A stretch of DNA of 64,000 nt from Trichothermofontia sp037445115 (GCA_037445115.1 JBBILC010000003.1:1-64000); one strand, 5' to 3'. Shown: positions 34,627-43,192, counted from the stretch's first letter. Notes: generated from the sequence alone by a model not told the origin. Program-made: numbers and translations.

Positions 34627-34775
34627 CGTTTAGGTTATGGGACATGGGTTAAAGTCTGAGCAATCTAGTCGTTTTTAGCACTCTAGCAGCAATATCCTCA
34701 TCCCGAAAGTCCTGTCTGAATTCATTATTTAACCTCACTACTCCCCACTTTGCTGGAAAATCTGTACCCGCAGGC

Positions 34776-35078
34776 TCAAACCCCTACCTCGGTGAGCAGT
34801 ACTGTCACGGCTGCGATCGTCAGTCCTGTTTCTAGGTACTGGGGATGCTCTGGGTTGTAGGGACCCAGGAGGCGATCGATCGCGATAATGTGGGCAGATT
34901 CCGGCAACACAGGGACATCGGGATCGGGGTCCGTCGGTCGAGTCAGGGAACTGGAAAACCCACGAAAGATCACCACTTCTTCAGGTTCTCCGGCAATCTC
35001 GGCCCGAACTAGGAGGACTTCCTGGGGGCGCTTCAGGGTGTACTGTTCCAAGCGACGATCGAACCGAACCTCAGCCAT
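34776..35078 (-). CDS. conserved cyanobacterial protein (DUF7734-like)
   Basis: A 100-aa soluble protein: MAEVRFDRRLEQYTLKRPQEVLLVRAEI, then the characteristic EEVVIFRGFSSSLTRPTDPDPDVPVLPESAHIIAIDRLLGPYNPEHPQYLETGLT. The FRGFSSSL and DPDVPVLPE segments recall a family shared by cyanobacteria and plastids that is now called DUF7734; I quote that number from memory. No function is known. The ATG at 35078 or the one at 35081 may be used. A perfect 16-bp tandem duplication covers this start codon and the stop codon of the upstream Rpn-like gene. Confidence 0.75.
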   Translation of the reverse strand: MAEVRFDRRLEQYTLKRPQEVLLVRAEIAGEPEEVVIFRGFSSSLTRPTDPDPDVPVLPESAHIIAIDRLLGPYNPEHPQYLETGLTIAAVTVLLTEVGV

Positions 35079-35107
35079 CATTGCCAACCTACATCATTGC
35101 CAACCTA
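35076..35107. repeat. perfect 16-bp tandem duplication at a gene junction
   Basis: CATCATTGCCAACCTA occurs twice in direct tandem (35076-35091 and 35092-35107). One copy contains the stop codon of the Rpn-like gene and the other the start codon of the DUF7734-like gene, so the duplication separates two genes that would otherwise nearly overlap. Confidence 0.95.
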
Positions 35108-35983
35108 ATTAACCTGAGCCAACCAACGTTCTAACTCAGCCCGATCGGAAAAATCGAACACAACATCAACCAGTGCTTTCAACTGCTCAACCTCGAGAGC
35201 ACTCACCGGCGCTGTTAGACGGGGGGCAAGCTCACCAAACTGACGCGTTAACAAACGCAGCGTTAACGCGATCGCTTCTTCACGCCGTCCTTCCTGGCGT
35301 CCTTCCTGGCGTCCCTTGAGTTCCCCCTCTTGTCGTCCCTTAAGTTCGCCTTCCTGGAAAATTTCTTGATAGATCACCGATTCGCGCATAATTCCCTCCC
35401 GGAAAATCTGGCGGATTAATCCCTTGTCAAATTTTAAGCCTGCCAATAACTGCACATAAGTAGAAACCTGTTGGCGATCCTGTTCTGATTCTAGCTGACG
35501 CACTTGTTGAGCAATTTGGCTAAGCCACTGCTCTGGGTTGGGCTGATCAACCAGAGCGGCAAAGGGGAGTAGGGCTGGATCAGTGAGGAGCGGTTGAGGG
35601 TCCTGTTCCCATAAACGGAGAACTTGGTAGTGATGCACCGTGTCCTCAACAGCAAAGCACGTTTCAATTACAGTGTCATTGGGGGGCAGTAGCAGCAGGA
35701 CCGCAACCTGGGTAATGGGTAGCTGATAGAGTCGGTACAAGCGCACCCAATAGTCCAACATCCGCAGCGGTAAGGGGGGTTTGGACTTGAGTAAGGTTTG
35801 GAATTCCAGATGCAGGATACGGCTTTGGGTACGCAGCAAGACGACTGCGTCAGCACGGAGAAGTTCGATGCTCAACTCGGTTTTGAGGACGCTCACGCTT
35901 TGGGGCGCTCCACCGAGAATCCAGGTAGCAATGCGTTCCGGATACTTCTCGGCCAGGAGCTTACAGAGGTTATCAAACGACAT
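35105..35983 (-). CDS. Rpn-family putative nuclease / transposase-like protein with DUF4351
   Basis: A 292-aa protein of the large cyanobacterial group related to recombination-promoting Rpn nucleases (PD-(D/E)XK fold). The N-terminal half shows LRADAVVLLRTQSRILHLEFQTLLKSKPPLPLRMLDYWVRLYRLY, in which the Asp...GluxGln-type residues of the nuclease core can be seen (ADAVVLL...HLEFQ). The middle contains a short repeat, ELKGRQEG, in about three copies (residues 212-238), a feature often seen in this family. The C-terminus matches DUF4351: LTLRLLTRQFGELAPRLTAPVSALEVEQLKALVDVVFDFSDRAELERWL. These genes are usually present in many copies per genome and are not true transposases. The cellular role is unclear. 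Confidence 0.85.
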   Translation of the reverse strand: MSFDNLCKLLAEKYPERIATWILGGAPQSVSVLKTELSIELLRADAVVLLRTQSRILHLEFQTLLKSKPPLPLRMLDYWVRLYRLYQLPITQVAVLLLLPPNDTVIETCFAVEDTVHHYQVLRLWEQDPQPLLTDPALLPFAALVDQPNPEQWLSQIAQQVRQLESEQDRQQVSTYVQLLAGLKFDKGLIRQIFREGIMRESVIYQEIFQEGELKGRQEGELKGRQEGRQEGRREEAIALTLRLLTRQFGELAPRLTAPVSALEVEQLKALVDVVFDFSDRAELERWLAQVN

Positions 35984-35999
35984 GGGACTGAGGCGAGCC

Positions 36000-36596
36000 T
36001 TAACTGGTGACCGCCGTCCGGCCCTGCTTACCCAACCGGAACATCACAAAGTGGCCCAGGTAGAGGACATAAATCACGAGGCCAACGATGCCCCAAAATC
36101 CGAGGAAGGTATCGCCACTGTTGGAGAGAAAGACTTCCTTGAAACCCCAAGGGGCATCCAACCAGATGCGACAGGCCGGATTTGTCAGAATCGCATCCTT
36201 GCTCATCAGGGCACAGGGGAGGGACGTGATTTGGAAGAGAGCGCCGACAATGCAGTAGGCTGTAATTCCCCAGCGCCAAGAGGTCAGGGTGAGTTTAAAG
36301 GAGTTGTTGGGCAGGTCGTCGATCTCTTCGTTTAAGTCCGCCCAGAACCAGAGACTAATCGGGATCAGGACTCGTGCCAGAAAGCTGGTGAGGTAGCTGA
36401 TCGGTAGGGCGGCAATCATTAACAACACGGTAATGGCCAGGAGACTCGCCACCCGCCAGTAGATGATCAGCAACCGTTGGACAGCCTCGGCGCGTCGCAA
36501 GGCCGCCCAAATCAGCAAGGCGAGGGGAAAACTCACGGTCACCAAAACAGCAAGGCGATAATCGGTCCAGACGAGGGCGGGTAACCAATCCTGCAT
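36000..36596 (-). CDS. DUF3177 family membrane protein
   Basis: A 198-aa membrane protein with about five hydrophobic helices, recognised by VWTDYRLAVLVTVSFPLALLIWA, AVQRLLIIYWRVASLLAITVLLMIAALPISYL, LARVLIPISLWFWADLNEEIDDLP, LTSWRWGITAYCIVGA and FLGFWGIVGLVIYVLYLGHFVMFRLGKQGRTA. This pattern is DUF3177, a family present in nearly all cyanobacteria. No function is known. It is upstream of the Rpn-like gene on the same strand, 16 bases apart. Confidence 0.88.
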   Translation of the reverse strand: MQDWLPALVWTDYRLAVLVTVSFPLALLIWAALRRAEAVQRLLIIYWRVASLLAITVLLMIAALPISYLTSFLARVLIPISLWFWADLNEEIDDLPNNSFKLTLTSWRWGITAYCIVGALFQITSLPCALMSKDAILTNPACRIWLDAPWGFKEVFLSNSGDTFLGFWGIVGLVIYVLYLGHFVMFRLGKQGRTAVTS

Positions 36597-36835
36597 AGTT
36601 TCTCTCAGAATGATAGGTGGCTATGGACCCGCGATCGCGGATCAATACTTGAAGGCGTATCGCGAATCCGGCCAGGGGATCACTATCCTTATCCCACTTT
36701 CGTATCCTATACTCTCTAAGGATAAATAACTTTCAAAAAGTTAACGTTTCGTTGTCTCATGGGTCCTCATTGGTGTTGAGGCTCATGGTATGCGCACCCG
36801 GTCCACCCAGTGTAATGAAGTAAGTCTAGTCGAAC

Positions 36836-37777
36836 GTGCAACAGTTGACAGCCACTTGTGAGGATGTGATTACGGAGACGAAGCAACCCCTGACGGTTCC
36901 CAGGGAGTTTCTTGATCCACCCGGTACCGTTAACCCGACGCTGCTGATGTTCCTGGCCGCCGTGGCGATCGCCATTGGTTCAACCGTGGGCTATTGGCGT
37001 TGGGGCTGGCCGGGTTGGTGTTGTTTTTTCCTCAACGTCCTCGCCTTGCATCTAGCCGGAACCGTGATCCACGATGCGTCCCATTTCGCCGCCCATCGGG
37101 ATCGGGTTATTAATGCCTGCCTGGGCCATGGCAGCGCCCTGCTGTTGGGCTTTTCCTTCCCAGTGTTCACGCGGGTCCACATGCAACACCACGCCCATGT
37201 GAATGATCCCGAAAACGACCCTGATCACTTTGTCTCGACGGGGGGACCCCTGTGGCTCATTGCCGCTCGGTTTTTCTACCACGAGATCTTCTTCTTCAAA
37301 CGTCGCCTTTGGCGCAAGCATGAGTTACTGGAATGGTTCCTGGGACGGCTGGCGGTGGGCCTAATTGTCTATGCGGCGTATCGCTACGACTTCTTGAGCT
37401 TTGTGATGAACTTCTGGTTCTGTCCAGCGTTGGTGGTGGGGTTGATGTTGGGATTGTTTTTTGATTACTTGCCCCATCGGCCCTTTCAAGAGCGCGATCG
37501 CTGGAAGAATGCCAGGGTGTATCCCAGTCCGGTGCTGAATTTGTTGATCCTAGGCCAAAATTACCACCTAATCCACCACCTGTGGCCGTCGATCCCCTGG
37601 TATCGCTACCAGGCGGCCTACTATGCGACGCAGCCGTTGCTGGATGCCAAGGGCTGTCACCAATCCCTAGGCTTGTGGCGGGGGAAGGATTTCCTCAGCT
37701 TTGTCTACGATGTGTTTCTGGGGATTCGGTTTCACCATCGGGGGCGCTCGCAGATGCCAGAAAAGACAGATGCCTAA
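36836..37777 (+). CDS. crtR: beta-carotene hydroxylase (di-iron desaturase family)
   Basis: Thylakoid/plasma-membrane hydroxylase that makes zeaxanthin from beta-carotene. The 313-aa sequence shows the three histidine clusters of membrane di-iron enzymes: HDASH (about 75-79), HMQHH (about 118-122) and HLIHH (about 245-249), plus NDPENDPDHF, FFDYLPHRPF and LWPSIPWYRYQ typical of CrtR. Several hydrophobic helices are present. The first usable start is GTG at 36836; no strong ribosome-binding site precedes it. The upstream 240 bases are AT-rich near 36720 and should carry the promoter. A foldback repeat follows the stop codon immediately. Confidence 0.9.
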   Translation: MQQLTATCEDVITETKQPLTVPREFLDPPGTVNPTLLMFLAAVAIAIGSTVGYWRWGWPGWCCFFLNVLALHLAGTVIHDASHFAAHRDRVINACLGHGSALLLGFSFPVFTRVHMQHHAHVNDPENDPDHFVSTGGPLWLIAARFFYHEIFFFKRRLWRKHELLEWFLGRLAVGLIVYAAYRYDFLSFVMNFWFCPALVVGLMLGLFFDYLPHRPFQERDRWKNARVYPSPVLNLLILGQNYHLIHHLWPSIPWYRYQAAYYATQPLLDAKGCHQSLGLWRGKDFLSFVYDVFLGIRFHHRGRSQMPEKTDA

Positions 37778-37778
37778 A

Positions 37779-37884
37779 AACCACTAAGGACACGTTCGCG
37801 CAGCGTCTCCCCCGGGGAAAGGTCACCAAGCGCCACCAAGAATTCCTTTGTGTATCCTTTGTGTTCTTGGTGCCTTGGTGGTTC
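37779..37884. repeat. foldback repeat with AACCAC...GTGGTT arms (copy 1)
   Basis: AACCACTAAGGACAC at the left and CTTGGTGCCTTGGTGGTT at the right form an imperfect inverted repeat, with internal CACCAAG/CTTTGTG sequences. It starts right after the crtR stop. Related copies are at 43962-44037 and 63748-63830. Confidence 0.7.
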
Positions 37885-37897
37885 GGTTTCAACAGAG

Positions 37898-38482
37898 CTA
37901 TCCTTTAACCTGTGCCCCGTGGCTTTGGGGATTGGCCGTATTTTCCCGATCGGGCCTAACGGTGGCATCAAACTCTGAAGTCCGACCCATCGCTTGACTA
38001 TAGGGCAGCGGTGTCCCCGCCACCAAAGCCTCCAGGTTGGCGGCGAGAATGGGACGGGGTTGCTCACCAATGCTGGTGGCGATCGCCTCCCCCTGGCGAT
38101 CGAGAAAGACAAAATGGGGAATCCCATCCACCCGGTAGTGCAGGACTTCCGGCAACCATTTGCTGTTATCAACATTGAGCATTACGAAATTGACGCGATC
38201 GCCGTATTCGGCTTCCAACGCCTGGATATCTCCGGCCATAGCCTGACAACTAGTACACCAATCGGCATAGAACTCGATTAAGGTGGGCTGTTGATTAGTC
38301 AAGGCTACATTAAGGGGCATCGAGGCCGTCGCCAAGCTGCTCAGGGAGGCGGTTTGGGTTTGAGTGCGCAGTCCCAGGAAGAGGGTAATGCTGAGGACGA
38401 TCGCGACACCCACAATGACAAAATTGCGCAGGCGAGTCATGAGGGCAGGGGGGGGAGGTTCGGGAGTAGGTGAGACAGTCAT
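37898..38482 (-). CDS. txlA: membrane-anchored thioredoxin-like protein (TxlA/HCF164 type)
   Basis: A 194-aa protein with a proline-rich cytoplasmic start, one transmembrane helix (FVIVGVAIVLSITLFLGL, about residues 21-38) and a thioredoxin fold facing the lumen or periplasm. The redox centre is WCTSC (about residue 76-80) within LIEFYADWCTSCQAMAGDIQ, followed by VNFVMLNVDNSKW and the cis-proline region VDGIPHFVFLDRQG. This order matches cyanobacterial TxlA and plant HCF164, which deliver reducing power to the lumen side for cytochrome b6f assembly. That role is inferred from the family. It is convergent with crtR. Confidence 0.87.
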   Translation of the reverse strand: MTVSPTPEPPPPALMTRLRNFVIVGVAIVLSITLFLGLRTQTQTASLSSLATASMPLNVALTNQQPTLIEFYADWCTSCQAMAGDIQALEAEYGDRVNFVMLNVDNSKWLPEVLHYRVDGIPHFVFLDRQGEAIATSIGEQPRPILAANLEALVAGTPLPYSQAMGRTSEFDATVRPDRENTANPQSHGAQVKG

Positions 38483-38568
38483 CGTTCAGGGGCCAAGAAT
38501 AGTCACTCAGGACAATGATCGGGAATTGCGCCATGCGGCCAACTCAAGTGTAACCAGTTAAAAGCGCT

Positions 38569-39096
38569 CTATGGCTCTGCGGGGTCCGCCGAGAGGTTCA
38601 CCTGGCCCGCAGTTAGGGCGGTGAGTAACCCTTCACAGGCGTCGAAAAGTAATTCCAGAACATAATTAAAGCCTTCGGGACCGCCATAGTATGGATCGGG
38701 AACTTCACGATCGCGATGATGCTGACAAAAATCACACATCAGCTTCACCTTATGGTGATAACGTCCCTGGCGATCGCAGGCAAGAATATCCTGGTAGTTG
38801 GCCTGATCCATGGCCAGAATCCAATCAAATCGTTCAAAATCCGCTACTTGAAACTGGCGTGCCCGCCCCACCAGTTCCAGACCGTAGGCCGCCGCCGCCC
38901 GACTCATCCGTGCATCGGGACAACTCCCCACGTGATAAGCCGATGTGCCTGCTGAATCACAGACGATCGCATCCCCTAACCCGGCTTGTTCCACCAAGTG
39001 GCGCATAATATTTTCGGCAGTCGGCGATCGGCAGATATTGCCCAGGCAGACAAATAATAGGTTTTGGGGTGTCATTTGGGGCCGAGTTACGGACAT
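38569..39096 (-). CDS. low-molecular-weight protein-tyrosine phosphatase
   Basis: Cytoplasmic LMW-PTP. The active-site loop CLGNICRS (C-x5-R-S) lies 15-22 residues after the start, and the general-acid loop DPYYG is present near residue 130. Other family elements are AGTSAYHVG, MDQANYQDIL and a C-terminal helix. The start is uncertain: the ATG at 39096 (MSVTRPQM) and the one at 39075 (MTPQNLLFVC) are both plausible, and the frame is open a further 21 codons upstream. Length of about 170 aa is usual. In cyanobacteria such enzymes often act against BY-kinases in exopolysaccharide control or on photosystem-related proteins; none of these partners is in the window. Confidence 0.92.
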   Translation of the reverse strand: MSVTRPQMTPQNLLFVCLGNICRSPTAENIMRHLVEQAGLGDAIVCDSAGTSAYHVGSCPDARMSRAAAAYGLELVGRARQFQVADFERFDWILAMDQANYQDILACDRQGRYHHKVKLMCDFCQHHRDREVPDPYYGGPEGFNYVLELLFDACEGLLTALTAGQVNLSADPAEP

Positions 39097-39277
39097 AGGA
39101 ACAGTCCCATCGCGAAAAGACAGTGAAGACAGTATTGTATTAGGCATGGTAATGGCCAAAGTCGTGAGCCACTAGTGCAGCGCCTTGCTAAAGTTCTGCA
39201 AAGTTTGGTGGGCTGGCTCTAGCCAACAAGGACTAAAGTCGTGACTACCACCGTTGCGCAACGTTATGTTCGCTGGA

Positions 39278-40063
39278 CTAGGGTTGACTACAACAGGGAA
39301 TGAGGGGTTTCTGGGCGATCGCGGTCAGTCCTACCTCCTGGAGCAAGGTCATCCACTGCTGGGTCGCGAGACTCGGATCACTATGGTGTAGCTCGACGGT
39401 ACTTTGCAGCGCCTCATACCATATCCCGGCTTGATCAAATAAGGCGGGCTTGCGGGCGGGCTGGGCCGTTGCCAACTGTTGGGACAGGTCAGGGCTGGGT
39501 TGTACCCGTTGTACGACCCCAGTGACCACTAAGTCCCGTTCGCGATCGCTCGGATCACAGATTAGCCGAAACTGCCATTGGTAGAGGCGATCGACCTCTA
39601 GAGGGGCTTGTTCAGTGGGTAAGCTAACCGCAATAATCCCTGGCGTTTTGGCCACAGTCACGGTATGGCGATAGAGGGATTTCCCGCTGTCCAAATCCCG
39701 GAGTTGTAATTCTGCCTGATGTTCAGCACTGGTTGGAATATAAAAATACAGCGTGGGATAGGGTGAGATCGTGCGACCACTACTGCCCTCCGGCATGAGG
39801 GCGGTTAACCGCTGGGCATCTGCTGTCAGGCAACTTCCCCGCGTCGCCCCCCCCTCGCGGTTACCCGGTGCCCGCAGGTTAGCGATCGGGAAGCGGCTTT
39901 TCGTCCCACTGCTGGTGCCCGATGGGGCCGTTGCTGCGATCGGACGCATCGATGTGTCGGGAGATTGGGCCATAGCCACCGGAAGGTTGCCTCCCAGCAG
40001 GGCAAGATCCAGTAATAGGCAGGCGGATATCTGCGTGAAGCTAGAGAATATGAACCGTTTCAT
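39278..40063 (-). CDS. DUF928 protein, full length
   Basis: A 261-aa exported protein. From the ATG at 40063 it begins MKRFIFSSFTQISACLLLDLALL with signal cleavage probably after AMA (VAMAQ). The DUF928 core contains LRAPGNREGGATRGSC, PYPTLYFYIP, AELQLRDLDSGKSLYRHTVTV, GIIAVSLPTEQAPLEVDRLYQWQFRLICDP and VTGVVQRV, then a helical half with FDQAGIWYEALQSTVELHHSDP and LLQEVGLTAIAQKPLIPCC. The conserved C-terminal double cysteine matches the copy at 19966-20847. It is divergent from the CHASE2 gene, with a structured 590-base region between them. Seven further codons upstream are open. Confidence 0.88.
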   Translation of the reverse strand: MKRFIFSSFTQISACLLLDLALLGGNLPVAMAQSPDTSMRPIAATAPSGTSSGTKSRFPIANLRAPGNREGGATRGSCLTADAQRLTALMPEGSSGRTISPYPTLYFYIPTSAEHQAELQLRDLDSGKSLYRHTVTVAKTPGIIAVSLPTEQAPLEVDRLYQWQFRLICDPSDRERDLVVTGVVQRVQPSPDLSQQLATAQPARKPALFDQAGIWYEALQSTVELHHSDPSLATQQWMTLLQEVGLTAIAQKPLIPCCSQP

Positions 40064-40655
40064 AGGGTTTGCCACGTAAGACAATTGGACCTGTCAGAAA
40101 ATAGGAATAGGACCGTATGCAACTAAATCCTAACGAATGCCCCTAATGATCAAGTGAAGTCGTTGCCAGTGCGGCTCTCGGCCCCAAAGAACGATCCATC
40201 GTTTGGGGCTACTTTCCGGATTAACAAGACTGCGCCTAGGGAAGCTGTCATCAAGGCGATCAAATCATTGATAACCCAATCGCCTGTCGAAGACGCTTCG
40301 TCTGCCCCAAGGGACTGAACTCAAACCCGGCAAGTTCCCTGGAACCGCGATCCACTGACGCCGGGACAGTGCTTTCAGAAAAAATACAAGCGCATTCCTA
40401 CCCCAAGCCATGTCAACTTCACCAAGCTCCATAGTTATCATCCAGGTTAGGGAGCGGTCGCGCCTAAAATTGGGGAAGATCAGTTGGGAGCAGACACGGC
40501 GCGATGTAGCTCCATTCGCGTGCCGGAATAACAGTACACCTAATCTAATCATTTGCATAAGACGGCCAACTGCTAGAGACTCTATCGTAAAAGCCCCGGC
40601 TTGACAGGGTATCCCTCGATCGGGCGAATCGTTTCTCACCTCCTAGGGCAGATCT
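40064..40655. other. intergenic region between DUF928 and CHASE2 genes, with a long stem-loop
   Basis: Nearly 600 bases without a convincing gene; a minus-strand frame at 40265-40639 is arginine-rich and resembles nothing known. GCCCCAAA (40181-40188) pairs with TTTGGGGC (40202-40209), enclosing a CGAT/ATCG inner match, a stable hairpin with no T-run. Both divergent promoters should be here. Confidence 0.4.
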
Positions 40656-42452
40656 ATGCACTTTCCTCTGTTAGCTCAAATCCGCCAACGCCTGCGCCAT
40701 GCAGCTCGTGTGCCCACTCGCTGGAATCCCCATTTACAAAGCCTGCTCTTGACGGGCCTAGTCGTTACCGGTTTGGTCGTCGGTCTGCGGCAGTTGAGTG
40801 GGTTACAGTTTTTTGAACTATGGGGCTACGACACCCTCATGCGGCTGCGACCGGATGAGGGACCGGATGATCGCTTGCTCGTGGTTGGCATTGATGAGGC
40901 CGACCTGCAAGCCTTACAGCAATTCCCCCTCCATGACCGCACGATCGCCCAATTACTATCCATTTTGGCGAGTTACGAACCGAGTGCGATCGGCTTAGAT
41001 ATCTACCGGGACATTCCCCAAGGGACAGGTGGAGATGAGCTGGGGCGCGTCTTTCAGCAGCACAATAATATTTATGCGGTCTGCAAACTTAGTGATGCGG
41101 ACAATCCCGGTGTCCCGCCCCACCCCCAGCTCCCCTCCCCACAGATTGGCTTTGCGGATATACCTGTGGACCCCGGTGGCATTTTGCGACGCGGTTTGCT
41201 CATCGCTGTCCCTCCCCCCAGCCAAACCCGCTTGCAAACCACGCGTCTGGACCATGCCTGTAATGACCCGGAAGCCCAACTCTTTTCCCTGGGGATGCAG
41301 TTAACCCTACGGTATCTGGGCGATCGCGGCATTGAACCCCAGGTGACTGCCAATGGCCAGCTTCAGTTTGATACCACGGTGATCAATCGCCTGCAATCAC
41401 ATACGGGTGGTTATCGGGGGCTGGAGGCAACTGGCTATCAAGTCTTGATTAACTACCGCTCGGCCAAGCGGGCCACCCGCCAGATTACCCTCTCGCAGGT
41501 ACTACATGGCCAACTGCCACCGGAATGGGTACGCGATCGCGTCGTTCTGGTGGGCTACACCGCTAGTAGCGCCAAGGATGATTTCTATACCCCCTTCAGT
41601 GCGGGCCTACGTGAAGACCAAAAAATGCCGGGGGTTGTGATCCACGCCCAACTGGTCAGCAGTTTACTCAGTGCGGTCTTGGAACAGCGGCCCTTGATTT
41701 GGGTTTGGCCGGTTTGGGTGGAGTGGCTGTGGATCAGCGGCTGGGCCATGTTAGGCGGGCTAGTGGGCTGGCGGGTGCGTCATCCCGTGGGCTATACCAT
41801 GCTGAGCATTATCGCAATGGGGACATTGGCTGGGGCCTGCTTAGGACTCTTGATCCTGGGTGGCTGGGTACCCCTCATTCCACCTGCCCTAGCCTTTTTA
41901 GGCACAGCGGGTAGCGTGGTCCTAGTCGATCGCTATGGAAAAGCCGTCAGTCAGCAAGTGAAGAAGCTGCTCAAGATTGATATCCAAATTGATCAAAGCA
42001 AAAAAGAGCAAGAAGTTGACACGATTCTCCAGTCGGAAACCTTCCAAAAGTTGCAACAGCATAAACAAAAGTTGCGTGATCGCCTGACGAATCCCGCCAG
42101 CAGCAGCGATACCCCGACTCCGGTCACGCCCCTGCCTCATCCCACCGCCGATCACGACGTGGATGACTTGCTACAGGGTCTTGAAGGCAAGCGCGATCGC
42201 CTGCGATCACCCACCCCCCCTCCTGCCAACCCGGAGGCCGCCACGGCAGCGATCGGGGATGAACCCACAACCACCCGACCCAAAAGTCCGGCTACCCCTG
42301 CGCCAGAGGCTACCCCGTCCCCCAGCCCACAACCCGCTACACCAACGCCCGATGCGATCGCGCCAGCATCAGCCGAAACGGCTAGCGACGACTACTTCAG
42401 CCAACTGGCCCAGCGCGGCAAGCGCCTGAAAAAGTCTGACCCCGATGCCTAG
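40656..42452 (+). CDS. CHASE2-domain membrane protein without enzymatic output domain
   Basis: A 598-aa protein. One N-terminal transmembrane helix (LLLTGLVVTGLVVGLRQL) precedes a CHASE2 extracellular sensor (about residues 45-330: FELWGYDTLMRLRPDEGPDDRLLVVGIDEADLQAL, SAIGLDIYRDIP, GVVIHAQLVSSLL). This is followed by three helices (about 345-430: the usual CHASE2 ending). The rest is not a kinase or cyclase: a short charged helix (VKKLLKIDIQIDQSKKEQEVDTIL, then ETFQKLQQHKQKLRDRL) and a Pro/Thr/Ala-rich tail of about 130 residues ending in DDYFSQLAQRGKRLKKS. Cyanobacterial genomes carry many CHASE2 proteins near CHAT and DUF928 genes. The signal and the downstream partner are unknown. Confidence 0.9.
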   Translation: MHFPLLAQIRQRLRHAARVPTRWNPHLQSLLLTGLVVTGLVVGLRQLSGLQFFELWGYDTLMRLRPDEGPDDRLLVVGIDEADLQALQQFPLHDRTIAQLLSILASYEPSAIGLDIYRDIPQGTGGDELGRVFQQHNNIYAVCKLSDADNPGVPPHPQLPSPQIGFADIPVDPGGILRRGLLIAVPPPSQTRLQTTRLDHACNDPEAQLFSLGMQLTLRYLGDRGIEPQVTANGQLQFDTTVINRLQSHTGGYRGLEATGYQVLINYRSAKRATRQITLSQVLHGQLPPEWVRDRVVLVGYTASSAKDDFYTPFSAGLREDQKMPGVVIHAQLVSSLLSAVLEQRPLIWVWPVWVEWLWISGWAMLGGLVGWRVRHPVGYTMLSIIAMGTLAGACLGLLILGGWVPLIPPALAFLGTAGSVVLVDRYGKAVSQQVKKLLKIDIQIDQSKKEQEVDTILQSETFQKLQQHKQKLRDRLTNPASSSDTPTPVTPLPHPTADHDVDDLLQGLEGKRDRLRSPTPPPANPEAATAAIGDEPTTTRPKSPATPAPEATPSPSPQPATPTPDAIAPASAETASDDYFSQLAQRGKRLKKSDPDA

Positions 42453-42630
42453 TCGCTCACCCATGCCGTGCATTTCCTTGGAGGATAGGGGGGTGGGGCC
42501 AGGGTGGACTGGCTGAATTTTGCCGGATCGTCCCGTTACTAGCCAGAATTAACCAGGTATAGCGTCCCGGTAACGGCAGGATTTGGCATAGAAGACCGAT
42601 CCCGTCTCCCGTCGCCGGCAAGGAGGATCT

Positions 42631-42996
42631 GTGCAACAGGAAAGGTTTTGGCAACCAGGGCAACTGGCGGGGTTCTTGTTCCTAATGGGTTGGGTGGGGA
42701 TACCCCTAGGGGCGTTGGCTTCCAGTGTCCGGGTGCCCCCGTGTCCGAGCATTCGTCCGGGACAGTACGCGATCGTGGTGCTAACCCCCAATGCCGCTCC
42801 CCTCGTCGATCGCATGTTACCTCCAGGGGCCACGGCCCAAATCTGTGCCCTGACCCCGAATATTCGGCAGATCGTCCTACGCATTGGTGACTTTCCCCAA
42901 CGACAAAACGCGGCGGGGTTTATGCAACGGATCAAAACCGAGGTCACCCCCGAAGTCGAGTTGCGTGAGGGGCCTGCCAGTACGCGACGAACTTAA
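42631..42996 (+). CDS. small exported protein of unknown function (121 aa)
   Basis: The start is GTG at 42631, chosen because a perfect AAGGAGG lies six bases before it. The product opens MQQERFWQPGQLAGFLFLMGWVGIPLGALASS, a signal peptide. The mature 90 residues contain YAIVVLTPNAAPLVDRMLPPG and IRQIVLRIGDFPQRQNAAGFMQRIKTEV. The last stretch has the strand-helix rhythm (R-I-G-x-F-x-x-x-x-x-A-x-x-x-x-x-I) of SPOR-type peptidoglycan-binding repeats, but I cannot confirm that family. It lies between the CHASE2 gene and a peptidoglycan-binding-domain gene, all on the plus strand. Confidence 0.7.
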   Translation: MQQERFWQPGQLAGFLFLMGWVGIPLGALASSVRVPPCPSIRPGQYAIVVLTPNAAPLVDRMLPPGATAQICALTPNIRQIVLRIGDFPQRQNAAGFMQRIKTEVTPEVELREGPASTRRT

Positions 42997-43142
42997 ACTC
43001 CCCCCCAGGGAAGCGGTTGATCAGGTCCAGGGGTATCCGCAGAGGACCCCAAACCCCAGAACCTGGATCACAGCACTCCATAGGGAGAGCGTTATACTAG
43101 GGGCAGGGCCACTGGCTTGCCTCGTTTTAGGTTGTCTTTTAA

Positions 43143-43192
43143 GCGGCCAGATTTAGGCGGCCAGATTTAAGCAGCCAGATTTAAGCAGCCAA
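43143..43192. repeat. 14-bp tandem repeat (about 3.5 copies)
   Basis: GCGGCCAGATTTAG, GCGGCCAGATTTAA and GCAGCCAGATTTAA are followed by a partial GCAGCCA. It lies in the 303-base spacer before the peptidoglycan-binding-domain gene. A second short tandem (AATTTCACTGG, AATTCACTGA, AATTTACTGG) lies at 43256-43286, 14 bases from the start codon. Confidence 0.85.

Noticed and set aside
40181..40209. Stem-loop between DUF928 and CHASE2 as a terminator
   Set aside because: Both flanking genes start, not end, here and no T-run follows; a terminator makes no sense in a divergent promoter region.
40265..40639. 124-aa minus-strand frame before the CHASE2 gene
   Set aside because: High in Arg, Trp and Pro, no recognisable domain, and it occupies the expected promoter region of a divergent pair.
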